NCBI GenBank assembly: GCA_021234155.1
Contig: JAJEKV010000012.1
Coordinates: forward strand, 8,276,448-8,340,447
Origin: Isoetes taiwanensis
Lineage: Eukaryota > Streptophyta > Lycopodiopsida > Isoetales > Isoetaceae
Length of the DNA stretch: 64,000 nt
Direction of reading: 5' to 3'
A program made the position numbers and the translations under genes. Below are positions 1-9,397 of the stretch, in pieces; the stretch's first letter is position 1, and every line of letters starts with the position of its first letter. Under the pieces are notes generated by a model. The model worked only from the letters and a program-made list of their open reading frames with translations. It did no database searches and was not told the origin of the DNA.

Positions 1-2556
1 AACTCTCCTGGAATCCTTAGTTGCTCAGCCTTGGTCTGCTGACACACCTGACACTGCTTAATATACCGGGCAATGTCCTTCTTCATAGAAGGCCAGAAAT
101 AACTGGAGCGGATCTTAAAGTAGGTCTTCATGAAACCTGCATGTCCAGCTATAGGGCTGTTGTGTGTATCATGGAGAATAAGCTTACGCACTCCTGAAAT
201 CCCAGGTACACACAACTTATCTTTGTGATATAACAAATTGCCCTCTTTCTTATACGAACGGAAAGCTTCACGTTCTTTATCTGTGCGTGCCTCTTTAGCC
301 AAACTATCCCACACCTCACGGAACTCTGGATCCGTGGCTAAGGCTTGCTCTATTTGTTTTCCGAACTCGCTGGTGAGTGTGGAAAACTGCATTACAATGG
401 GTTCGGGTTACCAAGGGATGGCGTGATAATGCATCCGCAACCACATTGTGTTTGCCAGGCTTATACATAATCTCAAAATCATACTCCTCCAGAAATTCCA
501 TCCATCTTCTCTGCCGGAGGTTGAGATTTGGCTGGGTTGTTAGATAACGGAGACTCTGATGGTCCGTATCAAGTTGGAATCTCCTACCAAGAAGGTAGTG
601 TCTCCATATACGCAAAGCGCGAACAACAGCCAACAATTCCTGATCATGGGTAGGGTATCGTTGTTCAGTCTCATTCATTTTCTTTGAATCATAGGCAATA
701 ACTCTCCCCTCCTGCATTAGGACTCCACCGGTAGCAATTTTACTAGCATCCGTTGCTACTAGTTTATCCTTTTCGGGGTCCGGTAATGTGAGGACTGGTG
801 CTGACGTTAGGGCATTCTTAAGCTTTTGAAAACTTCCCTGGACCTTTGCTTTCCAATTCTCAATCCAATCCTTCACTTTCTCATGCTTTGTAAGATCAGT
901 AAGAGGTGCTGCAATTTTTGCAAAATCCTTAACAAATTTCCGGTAATACCCTGCCAATCCTAAGAAACTTCGGACCTCTGAAACATTACCTGGAATGGGC
1001 CAATCCTTGACTGCCTCTATCTTTGCTGGATCCGTAGCAATTCCCTCTGCTGAAATGATATGTCCCAAATAATCCACCTTCAGAGTGGCAAACTTGCACT
1101 TAGAGAACTTGGCAAAGATCTGATGACGTCTTAGCTTTTGTAGGGCCAAGCGAAGATGTTTCTCATGCTCCTCCAGGGTCTTACTATAGATGAGAATGTC
1201 TTCAAAGAAAATAACGACAAAATCATCCAAGTATTGTCGGAAGACATCATTCATTAACCTCATAAAGGTTGCGGGGGCATTAGTTAATCCAAAAGGCATA
1301 ACGGTAAACTCATAATGCCCATATCTAGTGCGAAAAGTAGACTTATGGATATCCTCCTCTTTAATTCTTATTTGGTGATATCCGGAGCGTAAGTCAATCT
1401 TTGAGAAATACTTGGCCCCTTGCAACTGGTCCATAAGATCGTCTGCTCTAGGCAAAGCATAGCGATTCTTGATCGTATGCTTGTTGAGCTGCCGATAGTC
1501 AATACACATCCTCAGGGAGCCATCCTTCTTCTTAACAAAAAGGATAGGAGCGCCAAATGGCGAAACACTAGGCCGGATGAAGCCTAGGTTTAGTAACTCC
1601 TGAAGTTGCTTCTTAAGCTCTGCCAACTCAGGGGGACTCATACGGTACGGGGCCTTACTGGTAGGCTTTGTACCCGGTTCCAAAGCTATCTCACATTCTA
1701 CCCCTCTAAATGGAGGAAGTTTCTGGATCTCGTCTGGAAAGAGATCGGTAAATTCCTTGAGGAGATTAGCAATGCCCTCTGGCAATGCATCAACTACTTG
1801 CTTCTGTTTAGCATCTGACTCAAGGGATGCAAGTCTGATAACACAAAGTAGCTTATCCTTGCGTATAGCCTTATTTAACTGCCTGATGGACATGGACTGC
1901 ATAATGGGGTTTAAGGAATCACCTTTTATAGTTACGCGGGCTCCATTAGCTGCGTTGAAGGTAACCTCCCGTTTTTCGCAGTCTATATTGGCTTTTGCAG
2001 ATGCCAAGAATTCCATACCAACAATCAAATCGTATTTGCCAATATCCATTAACTCGGCACCCAATGCAACTGGTGCACCTGGCAGCTGCATTTTAAGGTT
2101 AATGCGACGGCCATGAGTATGTATGATTTTACCACTGGCTAAAGTGACAGGTCGGGACCTCAAAGTCTCAAGCTGCAATACCTGGGCCATTCTAGGAGAA
2201 GCAAAATTATGTGTACTTCCCGTATCCATAAGAATTATGAAAGGCTTACTGTCTACTTGACCTATGGTGGAAATAACGGCAGGCTGACTTTCAGCATTGC
2301 CGGTTTCTATGGCTGCAAGGATATGGGACGCACCGTGAATATACTCGGGAGCCTCCTCCTCGACAGGTAGTGTAGACTCGAGATCGCCCCAATCGAGGTC
2401 GGCCATGGCCAGCTGGGCAGTCTGTGTGACATAAGGGCAATTCTGCATGAAGTGCCCGGGCCGCATACACCTGTAGCATGCCTTATCTCTGCGGAGCTGC
2501 TCTCGGGCCTCTTTGGGAATAGACTGTAAGAGGTTCCGAACTTCCTTTACTGACAT
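1..2556 (-). pseudogene. pol: Ty3/gypsy pol: protease, reverse transcriptase, RNase H, start of integrase; frameshifted
   Basis: The frame at 316-2556 (746 codons) begins with a gag-type zinc knuckle [14 protein letters not shown], then an aspartic protease with DTGS (about 2220), a reverse transcriptase with [19 protein letters not shown] and [12 protein letters not shown], and RNase H with ATDAS, DTDHQSL and ADALSR. The RT catalytic box reads FFEDILIYS where the family has FIDDILIYS, so the first Asp is Glu. Near 385 the frame breaks. The next frame carries on leftward without a stop through the integrase HHCC zinc finger (GHAGF..., CQVCQQTKAEQ) to base 1. The product would cleave the polyprotein and copy and integrate the element, but this copy looks dead. 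The first 74 bp overlap gag in another frame. Confidence 0.92.
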
Positions 2557-3613
2557 TGTTCGGTTTATCGGGCACGTTGAAGGTGACTTTCTTTTCCTGG
2601 TGACCGTTAGAGTTTTGCTGAGAGGGCCCAGGACTTGGTGAACGGGGCTTGTAGGGTGTGTACGGGCACGGCTGAGAATAAGAGGCAGGACGCTGGTACT
2701 GGTTTCGTGGTGTGTCCTCTTCGAGGCTCAATGCCTTAGCCTCAGCCTCTGCAACTGACTTCGGGTCTATGGCCTTAACCATTCGTTTAATTGATGGGGC
2801 CAACCCTTCAATATAACCCTCTATCGCCCTCTTCTCATTCATTCCTGGCATATACAGCCTTAAGCGCATAAATTCATCTGTGTAGACCTGAACTGACATG
2901 CCTTTCTGCTCCAAACTGTAAAAAGTTTGAATCTGTTGGCATTTGTGCGCACGGAGCACATAATGCGACTTAAAAGCTTTGGCAAACTTTTTAAACTTGC
3001 ATCTGCTTCGGTCAAGATGCTTGGCTCTAGCATAGCCCTTCCACCAAATACGAGCGGCTCCTGTAAGGTTTGTGGTGGCAACTTTTCCTGTATCTTTCTC
3101 CGTCATGCCATAGGATTTCCCAAACTCCTTCATCTCGTCCAACCAGGACTCTGCATTTAGACCGCCTCTAGATTTCCCATCAAACTGGGCCAATTTCCTG
3201 TTTTTCCATATACTAGTTATGGCCGTATCAACCGTCTTACGGTACTCCTTGTCCCGGGCCTTTGCATGGTCACCAGACGATATCGATGACTCTGAAGAGA
3301 CAGAAGTGGCGGATTGCGAGGAGGTGGCACTATCTGTAGACGAGCTTCTACGGCGTTTAGAATGGTGCCTCCTTTTTGTAGGTACAGGGCCTGGTTCTGG
3401 TGCAGATGGCTGCTGTGGTTGTGGACTTGGCGGTAACGGAGGTAACTCCGGTCCGTTCTCCTGCATATACTGTGGAGGGTTGGCATTCAACACATAAGCC
3501 TGCAGCTCCACTAACTGCCGCTTGATCAACAGGAGTTCTTGCTCAGGTGTTAGCCTGCTAGCATTTGAAGGTGTTTGCCATGAGGCGTTACGTGCACCGT
3601 CTATATTAATCAT
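2483..3613 (-). CDS. gag: Ty3/gypsy Gag (capsid region)
   Basis: The ATG at 3611-3613 begins [15 protein letters not shown]; the open frame reaches 3646 only through a TTG codon. The 376-aa protein has a Pro/Ser-rich N-terminal third with a basic [10 protein letters not shown] block, then a retrotransposon Gag capsid domain ([41 protein letters not shown]) from about residue 145 to 300. Its nucleocapsid zinc knuckle is not in this frame but at the start of the overlapping pol frame. One frameshift near 2550 would therefore rejoin them. This may be a mutation or a programmed shift; the sequence alone does not decide. Confidence 0.85.
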   Translation of the reverse strand: MINIDGARNASWQTPSNASRLTPEQELLLIKRQLVELQAYVLNANPPQYMQENGPELPPLPPSPQPQQPSAPEPGPVPTKRRHHSKRRRSSSTDSATSSQSATSVSSESSISSGDHAKARDKEYRKTVDTAITSIWKNRKLAQFDGKSRGGLNAESWLDEMKEFGKSYGMTEKDTGKVATTNLTGAARIWWKGYARAKHLDRSRCKFKKFAKAFKSHYVLRAHKCQQIQTFYSLEQKGMSVQVYTDEFMRLRLYMPGMNEKRAIEGYIEGLAPSIKRMVKAIDPKSVAEAEAKALSLEEDTPRNQYQRPASYSQPCPYTPYKPRSPSPGPSQQNSNGHQEKKVTFNVPDKPNNVSKGSSEPLTVYSQRGPRAAPQR

Positions 3614-3844
3614 AAGAAGGTATAAGAAAAGATATTGTGGTACCAAGTGTCACAACGAAGATCATTTTTAAGCATAACTAGAAAAAAAATGATAAGGAGA
3701 ATACAAGAGAATTAAGGAAAAGAACTTTATTATAAAGTTGTGGTGATAATTACATTGGAGGGGGTTTTAACAAAATTAAATCCGTAGAATACAAAACTTA
3801 ATGATTATACAAAACTTTGCCATGGAAAAGCCGTGCAAACAGGC
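3614..3844 (-). other. Leader before gag with LTR-end-like and PBS-like sequence
   Basis: On the minus strand the order is AATAAA (3726-3731), a T/A-rich stretch, GTTGTGACA ending at 3648, then TTGGTACCACAATA running into gag. This resembles the end of an LTR (R-U5) followed by a degenerate TGGTATCAGAGC primer site. Only about six bases of the primer site match and I found no partner LTR end to the right. Confidence 0.3.
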
Positions 3845-4305
3845 CTAGGGCTCCGCGAAAGGGTACAGGATAGAGTAACGAATGTTCTCCCGTACTGCCC
3901 TAACTAGCTTGTAGCGAACCCATGCCTGGATAATGACCAACTGATAATCTAACGTGGGGCTGATGATAAGTAACTTGAAGAGATCTCTCAACGCGTAGAA
4001 AATTTGCCATAAATAGTTGTTTGCATCAACAAAAGCCTCCTGCTTCGTCATCTGCCAGTAATTCCAGGTCCGTCGAAGAGTGTGTTCCAGATGCTCGAAA
4101 GCGCGCTCACGGAGAATGTTGACAATTTCGAAGCCCTTGATTGGATCGTAGGGCTCTGCTTCGTCCATAGGCTCCTCTGCCACGTAATCGGCATCTTCTG
4201 GGTGCCACTCCACATATTCTTGACCATAGTCTTGGTCTGGAGGTATCTGATCCTCCCCTCGTAATTCCTCGGGTATTTGTTCTTCATTTTCCTCAATTTC
4301 ATCGT
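3845..4305 (-). CDS. Unrecognised acidic ORF between histone-fold ORF and gag (ORF-c)
   Basis: I do not recognise this protein. The frame runs from a splice-acceptor-like TTGCAG at 4306-4311 to a stop at 3845, about 150 codons. Its first 50 residues are very acidic (DDEIEENEEQIPEELRGED). The rest looks helical and hydrophobic-patterned with many aromatic residues (WNYWQMTKQEAF, NNYLWQIFYALRDLF). No clean ATG opens this frame; the first Met lies inside, so it is either spliced to an upstream exon or has lost its start. It lies 230 bp upstream of gag on the same strand. Its frame is clean of stops over the whole length, which argues for recent coding function. Confidence 0.45.
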
Positions 4306-4511
4306 CTGCAAGACGGTAAGTATGAGTACATAACAGTTGAATTATTCCTTATACTTCAAACTCTAAAAGAGAAAGACAAGTATTATAGGAAAAAGACAAT
4401 TTGCTTGTATTCAAGAGAAGATGCGTGAGGATCGTCAACGCAAAAATTACATATACTCGAGTAGCTCAAAGGCTATACTCATACAATAGACACTATATAT
4501 ATAAAAAAAAA

Positions 4512-5880
4512 CTACGAACTAGGCCCGGCATCCCGGTCCATAGGCGTAGGAGGTGGTGGCGGCGGTCGATGACGTAACAAAGTCACCCCTGGGTCTACTG
4601 TGGCAGCTGCAATGGAGGCAACCTCTGGCGGATAGGCGGCAGCCAATGGGGCCGCCGTAAGGAGCTTCATACTCATCCATGGTGCAATATCCTGCCCCAA
4701 TGCAGTGAGGGCAAGATCCCGTCGAACGAGTACGTAAGCAAGCGTGCGATAGGGAAGCTTCTTGTGCCCTGCCAATGTGGAAAGAGCACGGAGGTTCCAC
4801 CATGAAGCCTCGACCTCTGGTCCTAAGTCCCGGGCTACGAAAAGGACCTGCCCCTGTCGAAAAGCTGATAAGAAGAAGCGGGTGAGGTGATTCCCTAACG
4901 CCTTCCCCTGCGGGGTCTCTGACGTGGCAACCTCTTTATCCAGGTCCATAGAGACTTCCTCCTCCTTGAGTTCCTCCTGTTCTTCCTTTAAATGCGCAGG
5001 GTTATGGTAAAGATCCTCTCCCTCCTCGTCCGAACCGGAGGGAACTTCAACCATATTAATATTTGGGACATGAGGCCCCATAGCTGTAAAGGCATCCGGA
5101 TGGCGGATCCTGTAACACCAGTTCCCGAAGCCGTAACAAGGTTTCGGCCGGCTCTATAGTCTCCTGATGAAATTGGAGTAGCTACTGTACTTCCTGGGGA
5201 AGGTCAATAGGAGTAAAGTCAATGAAGTCATCCATACAGTACTCTGCTAACTCATAGAGTACATGGTCCTTGCGTCGGCGCTTATATCCGGCCACCATGT
5301 GATAAGTCCAGATGATATCATCCAAAAGAAGATACTCTTGCCCTTGGTGATACACAACTGGAAGGGCGTCCAGCCCGGACAAGCGTGCAGCCTGTTCCCG
5401 ACATGGTGGCATCTCCTCTGCTAGCTGCTTCTAACGGATGAAGTCACCCATGCCTATGTGCTCATCCTCTTCCTCATCGGAAGACTCGGGAAGTTTGCCT
5501 TTCTCTGCCGGCAATGTCTCATCCTCAACATTCTGATCCATGAGGATGGCTAGGGCAAAGGCAACTTCAAGATATTGTCGCCCCTGGTGCTGTGGCGGCT
5601 GTTTTCCCCATCTAAGTTTGCCCTTGAGCACATCATATGCGTGGGTGTCACCCCCAAGCATCTCTCGGACTACATCCCGTTCTAGGTACAACTGGGGAGG
5701 TTCCCCAAAAGGAATACACAGAGGGAGCATCTTCTCTGTGTAAAACTGTAGAAATCCGGCATAATCTGGGTGTCGTTGCATATTAGAGATGAGGTCGAGG
5801 CGCTGGCATAGAAAGGGCTGTAAAAGGTCAAAGGGAACCCCTGGATCCCAGTGCTCTCCATCCCGGTACTATGCAAGCAA
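4512..5880 (-). pseudogene. Unrecognised acidic ORF with three in-frame amber stops (ORF-b)
   Basis: From an ATG near 5895 (MAAINLLA) one frame runs through TAG stops at about 5871, 5431 and 5182. After a frameshift near 5105 it continues to a TAG at 4512. Both sides of each stop look like the same protein: the stretches before and after 5431 are in the same frame with similar composition. Acidic runs include SSDEEEDEH and SDEEGEDLYHNPAHLKEEQ; the C-terminus has a proline run. The family is unknown. Every interrupting stop is TAG, as expected if CAG (Gln) codons were deaminated at methylated CHG sites. The alternative is readthrough. A host-gene origin cannot be excluded. Confidence 0.45.
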
Positions 5881-5974
5881 ATTGATGGCGGCCATGGGCG
5901 CTGAAAGAGAGGAGGGAGGAAGATGAACAGATATGGACAGATGAAAATGAAACCCTAGAGATCCTTTTTAACCC

Positions 5975-5995
5975 TTTTTTTTTTTTTTTTTTTTT
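5975..5995 (-). repeat. A21 tract on the minus strand, 3' of the histone-fold ORF
   Basis: An uninterrupted run of 21 A (minus strand) lies about 120 bp after the stop of the histone-fold ORF. It could be the tail of a reverse-transcribed transcript or a simple repeat. No matching target duplication was found at the 5' side. Confidence 0.6.
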
Positions 5996-6116
5996 AATTA
6001 TTACTCCAAGAGGCGACTTGTCTAGCCCATACATAACAGAAGGACAAAATGTGGATTTCTATTTAATATAACAAAAATGGTTATAACGCAAAGATTCCCA
6101 AAACCCACTACGGATG

Positions 6117-7154
6117 CTATCCCCGAATCCGGCGGGCCAGGACCAAATCCTTCGGCATTATAGTGACTCTCTTTGCGTGGATAGCGCAAAGATTTGCATC
6201 TCCAAAAAGTGCCACCAAATAGGCTTCTGCAGCCTCTTGAAGTGCTAGTATGGCAAAAGTCTGGAAGCGGAGGTCGGTTTTGAATTCTTGGACTATCTTC
6301 CCAACCAACCTTTGAAAAGGTAGCTTGCGTATCAGAAGTTCCGTGGTCTTCTGGAACTTACGGATCTCCCGTAAGGCCACGGTACCGGGTCTGAACCGGT
6401 GGGGCTTCTTCGGTGGAGCAGGCTTAGGAGTCGGCCTTCTGTGCGGTGGTATCGTCTTGCCCCCAATGACAGGATGGGGCCGGGAAGCATCCACGCGCTC
6501 CTGCCTCCTGCTGGAACTTGTGTTCTTCCCAATAGCTCTGACAACCCTCAACTTCTCCTTGTACTGGCTGCCGGACTTATGGGCTACGAATTTTCTCCGG
6601 TGTTTAATGGTCGGTTTGCCCGCCTGGTTTGGCCCCTGGTCGGTCTCTTGTACGCTATTACCCTGCTGGTCCTGGTGTTCCTGTCGGGCCTTTTCCTCTC
6701 GTTCCCGTTGGAGTCTTTCCTGTTCCTCCCGGAACTCACGGGCTCTAAGGAAGTCGGCTTCAACCTCCGCATACCGTCGTTCCACTATGCGGCGAAGGAG
6801 TTCCGCGTGGTACCGGTTGGGTCGCTGGTTCATATCAATCTGGACTGTCGTCAAATAGTCCAGACTGATGTCAGGAATCTCTCCCCACATGAAGCTCTGG
6901 GACGCTTCATGCCACTCAAATGGGGGAAGCTCGATTGCCCTGCCATCAATGACGGCGACTCCATCTCCTAAATACCTATACTCCCGACCTCGAGCCGCCG
7001 TATCAGCTCGTTCCACCTCCCTGCGGTCATCCTCCCTGGCCAAGTTCCGGATACGGTCGGCCTCTGTTCGTATGGCCTCCTCCGCAGAGTGTTCCTCACA
7101 TTCAGGAGGATAAAATTTAATCAACATCATGACCAAATCAGGTTGCTCGGCCAT
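6117..7154 (-). CDS. Long N-terminal extension fused to a histone H3 core fold
   Basis: The ATG at 7152-7154 (ACACCATGGCC context, MAEQPDL) opens a 345-aa ORF ending in TAG at 6117. Residues 1 to about 180 are charged and partly coiled-coil ([38 protein letters not shown]). A basic linker with [16 protein letters not shown] follows. The last 97 residues are a full H3 fold: [70 protein letters not shown]. By eye it has about 15 differences from plant H3. Loop 1 has canonical length, so it is not CENH3-like. The H3 tail residues (K4, K9, K27 contexts) are absent and the final ERA is lost. Interface residues Cys110, His113 and Asp123 are kept, so pairing with H4 and chromatin incorporation are plausible inferences. 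It lies among retroelement ORFs on the same strand, without introns. Confidence 0.88.
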   Translation of the reverse strand: MAEQPDLVMMLIKFYPPECEEHSAEEAIRTEADRIRNLAREDDRREVERADTAARGREYRYLGDGVAVIDGRAIELPPFEWHEASQSFMWGEIPDISLDYLTTVQIDMNQRPNRYHAELLRRIVERRYAEVEADFLRAREFREEQERLQREREEKARQEHQDQQGNSVQETDQGPNQAGKPTIKHRRKFVAHKSGSQYKEKLRVVRAIGKNTSSSRRQERVDASRPHPVIGGKTIPPHRRPTPKPAPPKKPHRFRPGTVALREIRKFQKTTELLIRKLPFQRLVGKIVQEFKTDLRFQTFAILALQEAAEAYLVALFGDANLCAIHAKRVTIMPKDLVLARRIRG

Positions 7155-8454
7155 GGTGTAAGGAAGCTGTCGGAGATTCAACTTAATCAAAAGCGCTCAG
7201 AGTAATGATATATTGGATAGGAGTATCCTAAGCGTCATCAACAAATCGGATACCAACTCATCCAAAAGTATATCAATCAAAGACATGCGGTAGCCATATC
7301 TTTATCACGATTAAAGCATAAATTTGGAGCTATGGTGAGGCCGTGAGGGTCCGCAGTACTCTTGGTGGTGTCCATAACTATGGTATTTGGGGTCTAGGTA
7401 GAAAGTGAAACTACTTGATTTGTAAGGCAGTGGGAAACTACTTAGGAGTAGAGAGGAGGCGGTAGAGAGAAAAAAAAAAACAAGGTGGAAGAGCAAGGTC
7501 GGGTCCGGTAGCTATGGCGGACATCAGACCTAGCGGGCGGAGGCGCTGTGAAACTGGGGAGGGGTAAAAAGAATAACGGCCGCCTAACCTTTAAATTTTA
7601 AAAAAAAATTCTTGTTAATTTTTTTTTTAAAAAAAAAAAATATTTATACGGTGGAAATATGCACGATTATACGGTCGGGCGCCGACGGCATTATACGCGC
7701 TCCTACCTCGATTCTAAGTCGATGAAAAGCAAGCGGCGCCTGAGTTGACTTTCGGGGCCCCTCCTTGACCCTTTTCCGCCAGCTGATGACCCTTCTAGGG
7801 TATTTGGGGTACGCCCGATCCATTGGAACCACTTTCGCCTTCATTTGAGCTACCCACAAAAAGTTATGGCCCTTCCAAACTTGGGTCCTCCAGTCGCCCT
7901 AAACTTCTTAAGACTTACAATGTATTACATCAACCGGGGAAAACTTTTTCATGGGCTTTTTTATTTAGGCACTCTGGGCTTTTTTGAGACTAAGATAAGA
8001 TTTTATCTGAACGCTTGAAATTGAAACCAAGCATACAAACAGCCCCAAACTAGCTACCTTATCTTAACATGAGATTTGACATTTGAAGAATGTATTTACC
8101 CGTTGAATTTAGTGTCAAATGCATGCCTATAGCTTCTATTATCATAAGAAAACGAATTTGACAAACAGAATGGTGGACACCATAAGTGAAATAACATAAA
8201 CAACAAAATATAGAGTCAAAAGTATGCACTCTATGCTAGTTGTGCCTCATCATCTACAAATTTGCATTTTTTTCTTTTTTTGTCCTTCAAATGTATAGGA
8301 ATCATGTACGTGGACATATATCGAGCTTCACTTTCTCAGATATACCGGGTAATTTAAACGTCGGCCGCATAAGAATTAGATGTATTAGTAAATATGTCGA
8401 TGCATAAAAGATCAAAAGCTTAATAGCAAAGTATGAAACTGAAAAACTCACGGA
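7155..8454. other. Noncoding stretch upstream of the histone-fold ORF
   Basis: No convincing ORF. The minus strand from 7500 to 7155 looks like a leader: pyrimidine-rich, with short ATGs near 7372 and 7290 that open small frames ending before the main ATG. An A/T-rich run of poly(T)/poly(A) lies at 7600-7645. A GC-richer block at 7640-7900 has no recognised content. Confidence 0.5.
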
Positions 8455-9275
8455 CTAGTCCAAGGGTTCGGTCCACATCCCGAATCGAACATTCTCAATG
8501 TCGTCTTCATGTCCACTCTCATCTGATTTGTCAAGATCAATAGAAGGAGCCCCACAACGCCAAGAAAGCAAGCACGACCGAACCAACACTTCATCCTTCG
8601 GGCCCAAAGTAATGAACACCTTTAACGCCAAGATGCTTCCATCATAGAGCCAAGCACCAAAGAAACAAGTCCAATGCAAAGCCACCCGTCACACAAAAAG
8701 AATGAAGTATAAATTCCATCACTTTGTTGATTTTTCCAAGCCATATCTTGATTGTTTTGCATCATGCACTGGCAACTATCTTTTTCAGCTAGCACATTGA
8801 AAAGAACATTGTTGTTTTGGTTCAATTCCCTCATGGAATACACCACTGAGTGTATCTTCCCAACATCAACTCCAATCCTGGTGTAGACAATGAAATATTA
8901 ACAACTATTCTCAAAAACTCCAAAGGCATCACGAGTTACCTCACATGGAGTTTTCTGCACCATGAAGTACATGCGTTGCCTTTCAAGATTGCGTTTCTTT
9001 GCAGCAGCATCCAAAATCTTCAATTGCTTAATACCACAAAAGCATACCACAAATCCAGAATCATCAACACAAAGTGTGGCTATAGTGAAAGCATCATCAA
9101 TAACCTGTTTGCTACATAAGTTCCATTCAGGAACTACCAAGTGACCCATCGTAGGTTTTTCATTTGTAGGGAAGTCCAATAATACGACATCGGCTCCCCA
9201 ATTTCTGTCCACTTTGTTTCTCCTGTATGTACGTTTTTCCATTGCCACTTTCCTTCCAAATTCTCTAAACATCAA
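8455..9275 (-). pseudogene. Unrecognised decayed ORF next to the PBS (ORF-a)
   Basis: From an ATG at 9275 a frame of 125 codons (KRTYRRNKVDRNWGADVV...) ends in TAA at 8898. The same frame reopens at once and runs to 8622 (MRELNQNNNVLFNVLAEK). A shifted frame then continues to 8455 with an acidic tail (DLDKSDESGHEDDIENV). The pieces read as one protein of about 270 aa broken by one stop and one frameshift. I do not recognise a domain. It is the first ORF after the primer binding site, so it is either the 5'-most cargo of the element or an insertion. Confidence 0.35.
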
Positions 9276-9383
9276 ACATCAAAGAGTTAAATAGTCCAAC
9301 TAATTTAAGCTCCCACCTAACTACGTACCTAACTAACAAGTTAGGGTTTGGTCAGTGCTATGATTTCGGGTAACCAAAATCAT

Positions 9384-9396
9384 GGCTCTGATACCA
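9384..9396 (-). promoter_or_regulatory. Primer binding site, initiator tRNA-Met type
   Basis: The minus strand reads TGGTATCAGAGCC, the usual primer site of plant gypsy and copia elements (complement of the initiator tRNA-Met 3' end). It starts one base inside the LTR end at 9398. It primes minus-strand cDNA and fixes the element's orientation as leftward. Confidence 0.85.
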
Positions 9397-9397
9397 C

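Noticed and set aside
6117-6420. Calling the histone fold a centromeric CENH3
   Set aside because: Loop 1 has canonical H3 length and helix 2 is H3-like; CENH3-type insertions and changes are absent.
6325-6971. Plus-strand ORFs of 177 and 190 codons
   Set aside because: They are shadows of the GC-rich histone-fold ORF on the other strand; the H3 homology fixes the real frame.
7247-7260. TGGTATCC as a second primer binding site upstream of the histone-fold ORF
   Set aside because: Only seven bases match and no LTR end (TG/CA) is adjacent.
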